A DNA stretch of 51,470 nt from Burkholderiales bacterium. Lineage in GTDB: Bacteria > Pseudomonadota > Gammaproteobacteria > Burkholderiales > Casimicrobiaceae. The notes under the pieces are model-generated. The model searched no databases and was not told the DNA's origin. It saw only the letters and a program-made list of their open reading frames with translations. Location: the NCBI GenBank assembly GCA_905339295.1, contig CAJPFI010000015.1, positions 1 to 51,470 of the forward strand. Direction: 5' to 3'. Shown piece by piece: positions 46,743-51,470 of the stretch. Both the position numbers and the translations under genes were made by a program. Each line of letters starts with the position of its first letter. Positions within the stretch are counted from its first letter, which is position 1.

Positions 46743-47740
46743 AGGTCGCCGCCGCCGAGCTCGAGGCGCTGGTCGGCGCGCACCTCGAGCGCGCGGGCGC
46801 CCATGCCGCGATGGCCGCGTCGACCGCCGCCGCGCTCGTGCTCGCCGAAGCGCAGGGGCTCGGATCGCACGGCCTCGCGCGCGTGGGCCAGTACGCGGCG
46901 CACCTGCGCAACGGCCGCGTCGACGGGACGGCACGCGCGCGCGTCCTGCGCCGCAAGGGGGGCGCGATCGTCGTCGATGCCGGCGGGGGCCTCGCCTTTC
47001 CCGCGTGCGGGCTCGCGGTGCGCGAAGCGATCGCCGCCGCGCGGGAACTGGGCGTCGCCTTTGCCGGCGTCGTGCGCAGCCACCATTGCGGCGTCGTCGT
47101 CGACCACCTGCGCGCGGTGGGTGCCGCAGGAATGGTCGGGCTGGGATTCGCCAATTCGCCGGCCGCGATGCCTGCGGCGGGCGGCAGGCACGCGATCTTC
47201 GGCACCAACCCGGTGGCCGCGATCTTTCCGCGCCGCGCGGGCGACGCGCTGATGGTCGACCTCAGCCTCTCCGAGGTCGCGCGCGGCAAGGTGATGGTCG
47301 CCGCGCGCGAGCGCAAGCCCATCCCGCCCGGGTGGGCACTCGACGCCGACGGCAACCCGACCACGGATGCAGCGGCGGCGCTGGCGGGCTCGATGTTGCC
47401 GATCGGGGCGGTGTCCTCTCCGAAGGGCGCGATGCTCGCGCTCGTCGTGGAGCTGCTCGTCACCGCGCTGATCGGCGGCCGCTACGGCTTCGAGGCGTCG
47501 AGCTTCTTCGTCGACGAAGGCGACCGGCCGGGGATCGGGCAGGCCTTCGTCGTCGTCGATCCCGGCGCGCTCGCCGGCGCGGACCGCTACTTCGACCGCG
47601 TCGAGGTCCTGGTGGCCGAGATGCTGAAGGACGACGGCGTGCGGCTGCCCGGTGCGCGGCGCGAGGCGCTGCGACGCCGGGCCGAGGCCGAGGGCATCGA
47701 GGTGCCGGACGCATTGATCGCCGGTTGGCGCGCGGCGTGA
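46739..47740 (+). CDS. comC: (R)-sulfolactate dehydrogenase (malate/L-lactate dehydrogenase family)
   Basis: This 333-aa Ldh_2-family oxidoreductase has GLGSHGLARVGQY near 41-52 with the conserved histidine, RSHHCGVV near 113-120 with the catalytic histidine, and the NAD(P)-binding GTNPVAAIFPR. ComC reduces sulfopyruvate to (R)-sulfolactate. Coupled with SlcC it would convert the S enantiomer to the R form that SuyAB cleaves. The overlap with slcC supports joint function. Confidence 0.8.
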   Translation: MKVAAAELEALVGAHLERAGAHAAMAASTAAALVLAEAQGLGSHGLARVGQYAAHLRNGRVDGTARARVLRRKGGAIVVDAGGGLAFPACGLAVREAIAAARELGVAFAGVVRSHHCGVVVDHLRAVGAAGMVGLGFANSPAAMPAAGGRHAIFGTNPVAAIFPRRAGDALMVDLSLSEVARGKVMVAARERKPIPPGWALDADGNPTTDAAAALAGSMLPIGAVSSPKGAMLALVVELLVTALIGGRYGFEASSFFVDEGDRPGIGQAFVVVDPGALAGADRYFDRVEVLVAEMLKDDGVRLPGARREALRRRAEAEGIEVPDALIAGWRAA

Positions 47741-47872
47741 CGATCCCGACCGAGCGGCCCGCGCGTCGCCGCGCCGGCCGTCGTCGCTCCGGATCGATCC
47801 GCGTCCACCGCGCATCCGCCTGCCCCGGCCGCACGCAGCGGCGACTGCGGAACGGCGCATCGCGCGCGACGC

Positions 47873-48457
47873 TCACGCAATCGTGCAGGCTTCGTCGAAC
47901 GCGAGGCGCGGATTGCGCGGGTAGACCCTGGACGGATCCCCGTAGCCCAGGTTGACGAGGAAGTTCGAGCGGATCGTCGTGCCGGGGAAGAACTCGGCAT
48001 CGACCATGGCGTTGTCGAAGCCGGACATCGGGCCGCAGTCGAGGCCGAGCGCGCGCGCCGCGAGGATCAGGTACGCGCCCTGCAGCGTTCCGCCGCGGAA
48101 CGCCGTCGCCTGGATCACGTCGGGCTTTCCCGCGAACCAGCTTCGCGCGTCGGTGTGCGGGAAGAGCCGCGGCAACGCCTCGAAGAACGCGAGATCGTAC
48201 GCGACGATCGCCGTGCAGGGCGCGGCGAGCGTCTTGTCGCGGTTGCCGGACGACAGCGCCGGAGCGAGCCGGGCCTTCGCCTCGGGTGAGCGCACGAACA
48301 CGAAGCGCGCGGGGCACGAGTTCGCGCTCGTGGGCCCCCACTTGAGAACGTCGTAGAGGTCGTGCAGCACCGCGTCGTCGACCGGCCGGCCGTCGAAGCC
48401 GTTGTGCGTGCGGGCGCGGCGGAACAGCGTGTCGAGCGCGTCGTCGTGGAGCTTCAT
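47873..48457 (-). CDS. rutE: Nitroreductase-family malonic semialdehyde reductase
   Basis: This 194-aa FMN-dependent protein closely follows the RutE pattern: [64 protein letters not shown] and [17 protein letters not shown]. RutE reduces malonic semialdehyde to 3-hydroxypropionate in pyrimidine breakdown, but no other rut genes are here, so the physiological substrate is open; homologues include nitroreductases. It converges on comC across 132 nt. Confidence 0.85.
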   Translation of the reverse strand: MKLHDDALDTLFRRARTHNGFDGRPVDDAVLHDLYDVLKWGPTSANSCPARFVFVRSPEAKARLAPALSSGNRDKTLAAPCTAIVAYDLAFFEALPRLFPHTDARSWFAGKPDVIQATAFRGGTLQGAYLILAARALGLDCGPMSGFDNAMVDAEFFPGTTIRSNFLVNLGYGDPSRVYPRNPRLAFDEACTIA

Positions 48458-48594
48458 GCGTGCCTCGCGTGGCGTCTGGCGAGCCGCGCGAGGACCGCCG
48501 CGTCGCCCGCGGAGGACGCGCGGCGCGGCTCGCGCGTCCGGCAAGTCTAGCAACACGCGGGCCGGACGACGGATAGTGTGAGTCTATGACCTGG

Positions 48595-48638
48595 ATTGAT
48601 CCGATCAATTGGACGGCTGTCGACCGCGCGGGTAGGAT
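48595..48638 (+). promoter_or_regulatory. Rubrerythrin promoter with palindromic site
   Basis: TTGGAC (48609-48614) and TAGGAT (48633-48638) are 18 nt apart. Immediately upstream ATTGATC-C-GATCAAT (48595-48609) is a perfect 7-bp inverted repeat overlapping the -35 by one base. It resembles a FNR box but is 1 nt too short in the spacer (TTGAT-N3-ATCAA). It suggests a regulator acting at the -35. Confidence 0.6.
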
Positions 48639-48742
48639 GGGTTCGAACGTCGCGAGGACGGCGTGCGGGGCATGCGGCTGTGCAGCCGCCAGGCGCCGCG
48701 GCGAGGTCCGCGCGGCAGTTCGTCATCACAGGAGAGACTCCC

Positions 48743-49165
48743 ATGAAGCCGTTGAAGGGCACCAAGACTCACCAGAACCTCAAGGACGCGTTCGCCGGCG
48801 AATCGCAGGCGAACCGCCGTTACCTGTATTTCGCGAACAAGGCCGACGTCGAAGGCCAGAACGACGTCGCCGCGCTGTTCCGGTCGACCGCCGAGGGCGA
48901 GACCGGCCACGCGCACGGCCACCTCGACTATCTCGCGCAGGTAGGCGATCCGGCGACGGACCTGCCGATCGGCGGCTCGCGCCAGAACCTCAAGTCCGCG
49001 GTCGCCGGCGAGACGCACGAGTACACCGACATGTACCCGGGCATGGCGAAGGCGGCGCGCGACGAGCAGTTCGACGAGATCGCCGACTGGTTCGAGACGC
49101 TGGCGAAGGCCGAGCGGTCGCACGCGAACCGCTTCCAGAAGGCCCTGGACGCGTTCACGGACTGA
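48743..49165 (+). CDS. Rubrerythrin, single-domain (no rubredoxin domain)
   Basis: This 140-aa di-iron protein reduces hydrogen peroxide. The metal ligands are visible: Glu20 (AGESQAN), Glu53 and His56 (GETGHAH), Glu90 and Glu93 (GETHEY), Glu124 and His127 (KAERSHANR). The C-terminal rubredoxin domain of classical rubrerythrin is missing, so electrons must come from another protein; the Fe-S protein downstream is a candidate. GGAGAG precedes the ATG at 48743. Confidence 0.92.
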   Translation: MKPLKGTKTHQNLKDAFAGESQANRRYLYFANKADVEGQNDVAALFRSTAEGETGHAHGHLDYLAQVGDPATDLPIGGSRQNLKSAVAGETHEYTDMYPGMAKAARDEQFDEIADWFETLAKAERSHANRFQKALDAFTD

Positions 49166-49385
49166 GACGCGGAACGATGGAGCGGGATCGGGCGCCGCGC
49201 GAGTCGCGGGGCGCGGTCCCGCGTCCCGCAACGGAGCGTCGCCGAGGCCGTCGGCCAATGCGCGTTGACGCCGCGGTGCGCAGGCAGCCAGCTCGGCGCC
49301 ACCGGCATGGCTGCGCGGCGCGCGCGCCGATCCGCATTCTCCGGCGCGAGCGAGCCGTGTCCCGGCGATTCCGGAAGATTCCCCC

Positions 49386-50726
49386 ATGACGATGCGCGAA
49401 GGCAACCTGCAGGCGCCGACCCGGCACCCGGTCGAGTGGCGCTCGCCCGACTACCACGACCGCGAGGCGTTCTTCAAGGAGGCCGAGCGCGTCTACGACA
49501 TCTGCCACGGTTGCCGGCGCTGCATCAGCCTGTGCAACGCGTTCCCGACGCTCTTCGACCTCGTCGACGAGAGCAAGACGATGGAGGTGGACGGCGTCGA
49601 CAAGGCCGACTTCTGGAAGGTCGTCGACCAGTGCTACCTGTGCGACGTCTGCTACATGACGAAGTGCCCGTACGTGCCGCCTCACCCGTGGAACGTCGAC
49701 TTCCCGCACCTGATGCTGCGCGGCAAGGCCATCAGGTTCAAGGAGGGCGCGACCACGTTCCGCGACCGGCTCCTCACGGGCACCGACCGGCTGGGCAGGC
49801 TGGCGACGAGCCCGGTCGTCGTGCATGCCGTGAACTGGGCCAGCAACACGGGCGCGACGCGCACCCTGATGGACAAGGTGCTCGGCGTCGCCGCCGGCGC
49901 GGCGTTGCCGCCCTACGACGCGAAGCGCTTCCGCGACACGGTCTCGCCTTCGGTGGCCTGGCCGGTGCGGGACGGCGAGCGCACGCCGGGCAAGGTCGCG
50001 CTGTTCGCGACCTGCTACGTCAACTACAACGAGCCGGGGATCGGGCGCGACCTCGTCAAGGTCCTCGCGCACAACGAGATCCCGTACACGATCGCCGAGA
50101 AGGAGGCGTGCTGCGGCATGCCGAAGCTCGAGCTGGGCGACCTCGAGACGGTCGAGAAGCTCAAGGACGTCAACATCCCGGCGCTCGCGAAGCTCGCGCG
50201 TGCGGGTTACGCGATCCTGACGGCGGTGCCGTCGTGCACGTTGATGTTCAAGCAGGAACTGCCGCTCCTCTTTCCGGACGAGCCGGACGTGAAGCTCGTC
50301 GCCGACGCGATGTTCGACCCGTTCGAGTACCTGGTGCTGCGCGACAGGGACGGGCTGCTCAGGAAGGACTTCACGAAGCCGCTCGGCAAGGTGAGCTACC
50401 ACATCCCGTGCCACTCGCGCGTCCAGAACGTCGGGCAGAAGACGCGCGAGGTGCTCGAGTGGGTGCCCGGCACCGAGGTGAACACGGTCGAGCGCTGCGC
50501 GGGCCACGACGGCACCTGGGGCGTCAAGAGCGAGTTCTACGCGGCGTCGATGAAGATCGGAAAGCCGGTCTTCCGGCAGATGGGCTCTCCGCGACCCGAC
50601 TACGTCAGCTCGGACTGCCCGATCGCCGGGCGCCGGATCGTCCAGGGGATGGACGGCGAGGGCGCGGCGCACGGGCGCAAGGAACACCCGATCACGCTCG
50701 TCCGCATCGCCTACGGGCTCGACTGA
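49386..50726 (+). CDS. HdrD/GlpC-like iron-sulfur oxidoreductase
   Basis: This 446-aa soluble protein has two N-terminal four-cysteine cluster motifs (Cys40, 43, 46, 50 in [11 protein letters not shown]; Cys83, 86, 89, 94 in [12 protein letters not shown]) and two Cys-rich CCG-type domains ([11 protein letters not shown] with EKEACCGMP, and [10 protein letters not shown] with [10 protein letters not shown]). The second reads CAG in place of CCG. This architecture is that of heterodisulfide reductase D or GlpC-like electron carriers. It lies between rubrerythrin and DUF3501 on one strand, so an electron supply to rubrerythrin is a reasonable inference. Confidence 0.88.
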   Translation: MTMREGNLQAPTRHPVEWRSPDYHDREAFFKEAERVYDICHGCRRCISLCNAFPTLFDLVDESKTMEVDGVDKADFWKVVDQCYLCDVCYMTKCPYVPPHPWNVDFPHLMLRGKAIRFKEGATTFRDRLLTGTDRLGRLATSPVVVHAVNWASNTGATRTLMDKVLGVAAGAALPPYDAKRFRDTVSPSVAWPVRDGERTPGKVALFATCYVNYNEPGIGRDLVKVLAHNEIPYTIAEKEACCGMPKLELGDLETVEKLKDVNIPALAKLARAGYAILTAVPSCTLMFKQELPLLFPDEPDVKLVADAMFDPFEYLVLRDRDGLLRKDFTKPLGKVSYHIPCHSRVQNVGQKTREVLEWVPGTEVNTVERCAGHDGTWGVKSEFYAASMKIGKPVFRQMGSPRPDYVSSDCPIAGRRIVQGMDGEGAAHGRKEHPITLVRIAYGLD

Positions 50727-50778
50727 CCTCCTTTCGACGGGCGGCGCGAGCGCGCGCCGTCGGACATCCACGACGACC

Positions 50779-51396
50779 ATGACGATGACGACCGAACGCC
50801 GAGCGGGACCGTCGCCCCGCATCACCCGTGAGTCGCTGATGACGCTCGAGGCCTACGCGAAGGGCCGGAAGGAATTCCGCGCGAAGGTCATGGAGCACAA
50901 GCGCGACCGCATCGTGCACCTGGGCGAGCACCTGACGTTGCTGTTCGAGGACGAGCTCACGGTGCGCTACCAGATCCAGGAGATGCTGCGCATCGAGAAG
51001 ACGTTCGAGGAGGCGGGCATCCAGGACGAGATCGACGTCTACGATCCGCTCGTCCCCGACGGCTCGAACTTCAAGGCGACGATGCTGATCGAGTACGACG
51101 ACGTCGACGAGCGAAAGCGCGCGCTCGCGAAGCTCAAGGGCGTCGAGGACCGCGCCTGGGTCCAGGTCGAGGGGCACGCGCGCGTCCACGCGATCGCCGA
51201 CGAGGACCTCGAGCGCGAGAACGACGAGAAGACCTCGTCGGTTCACTTCCTGCGCTTCGAGCTCGCGCCCGCGATGGTCGCCTCGCTCAAGTCGGGCGCC
51301 GCACTCGGGATGGGCGTCGACCATCCCGAGCTGACCGCGTCGATCCCGGCCGTGGCAGTCGCCACGCGCGACTCGCTGGTGCGCGACCTCGCCTGA
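50779..51396 (+). CDS. DUF3501 family protein
   Basis: This 205-aa soluble protein matches DUF3501: RITRESLMTLEAYAKGRKEFRAKVMEHKRDRIVHLGEHL-like start, then LLFEDELTVRYQIQEMLRIEK and a C-terminal SVHFLRFEL strand. Function is unknown. It follows the Fe-S protein by 52 nt and, with rubrerythrin, forms a three-gene unit. It is rich in acidic residues and has no cysteine. Confidence 0.88.
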   Translation: MTMTTERRAGPSPRITRESLMTLEAYAKGRKEFRAKVMEHKRDRIVHLGEHLTLLFEDELTVRYQIQEMLRIEKTFEEAGIQDEIDVYDPLVPDGSNFKATMLIEYDDVDERKRALAKLKGVEDRAWVQVEGHARVHAIADEDLERENDEKTSSVHFLRFELAPAMVASLKSGAALGMGVDHPELTASIPAVAVATRDSLVRDLA

Positions 51397-51400
51397 TCCC

Positions 51401-51465
51401 GTGGGTCGGGCTTGAGCCCGACGCGTTTCGGGATCGGTGGATCGTCGGGCTGAAGCCCGACCCAC
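51401..51465. repeat. Inverted pair of REP elements
   Basis: One copy (51401-51424, plus orientation, with the TTGA loop variant) and one reverse copy (51443-51465) are separated by 18 nt and begin 4 nt after the DUF3501 stop. Each folds alone, and the pair can form a longer cruciform, the usual BIME arrangement after a gene end. Confidence 0.88.
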
Positions 51466-51470
51466 GACTG

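Noticed and set aside
48595-48609. FNR box before rubrerythrin
   Set aside because: The TTGAT and ATCAA halves are 3 nt apart instead of 4, which moves the half-sites to the wrong phase; kept only as an unidentified palindrome.

Overview
The window is high-GC (roughly 70 % by eye), densely packed chromosomal DNA from a betaproteobacterium. Lineage clues are the ilvI-ilvN-ilvC / psd-pssA-leuA block, the RNA polymerase sigma factor-DUF3619-DUF3106-RDD run, the ccoNOQP-ccoG-ccoH layout with FNR, and a proteasome-like peptidase of the type called BPH (betaproteobacteria proteasome homologue). No phage, transposase, plasmid, rRNA or tRNA gene was seen. Gene content is mostly core metabolism. The accessory content is a probable sulfolactate-degradation operon, a mod operon, a rubrerythrin module and REP repeats.

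Layout. 1-5.5 kb: AMP-forming acyl-CoA synthetase, a PilZ-like protein, a MerR-type regulator with a degenerate cobalamin-binding-like domain, and three tiny membrane proteins. 5.5-11.5 kb (minus strand): Hsp15, a PaiB-like flavin protein, Hsp33 coupled to the proteasome-like peptidase, glutamyl-Q tRNA(Asp) synthetase, a lytic transglycosylase and ProS. 11.7-22.5 kb: microaerobic respiration block with uspA, the copper ATPase ccoI, ccoS, ccoNOQP, ccoG, ccoH, a small membrane protein, fnr and a SafE/TauE-like protein. Three FNR-type boxes (TTGAY-N4-RTCAA) sit where FNR control would be expected: between uspA and ccoI, before ccoN inside ccoS, and just before fnr. 22.5-29.7 kb: an unrecognised 389-aa protein, a DUF2807 protein, gamma-carbonic anhydrase, DUF3047, inorganic pyrophosphatase, an EamA transporter, RDD, DUF3106, DUF3619 and a sigma factor.

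29.7-39.1 kb: branched-chain amino acid and phospholipid block (ilvI, ilvN, ilvC, a REP array with a 54-bp period, a small membrane protein, psd, pssA, a leucine-rich leader peptide and two different tandem 2-isopropylmalate synthases). 39.1-42.1 kb (minus): modE, then modABC behind a perfect ModE-type palindrome. 42.2-43.9 kb: malate synthase with a perfect 9-bp inverted-repeat operator at its promoter. 44.1-47.7 kb: suyA-suyB-slcC-comC, predicted to interconvert the sulfolactate enantiomers and cleave (R)-sulfolactate to pyruvate and sulfite. 47.9-51.4 kb: RutE-type reductase, then rubrerythrin, a two-domain Fe-S oxidoreductase and DUF3501, ending in an inverted pair of REP elements.

The genes fit a versatile aerobic-to-microaerobic heterotroph: high-affinity cbb3 oxidase under FNR, organosulfonate use, molybdate uptake, glyoxylate metabolism and peroxide defence. 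All functional calls are homology judgements made by reading; no database search was run.
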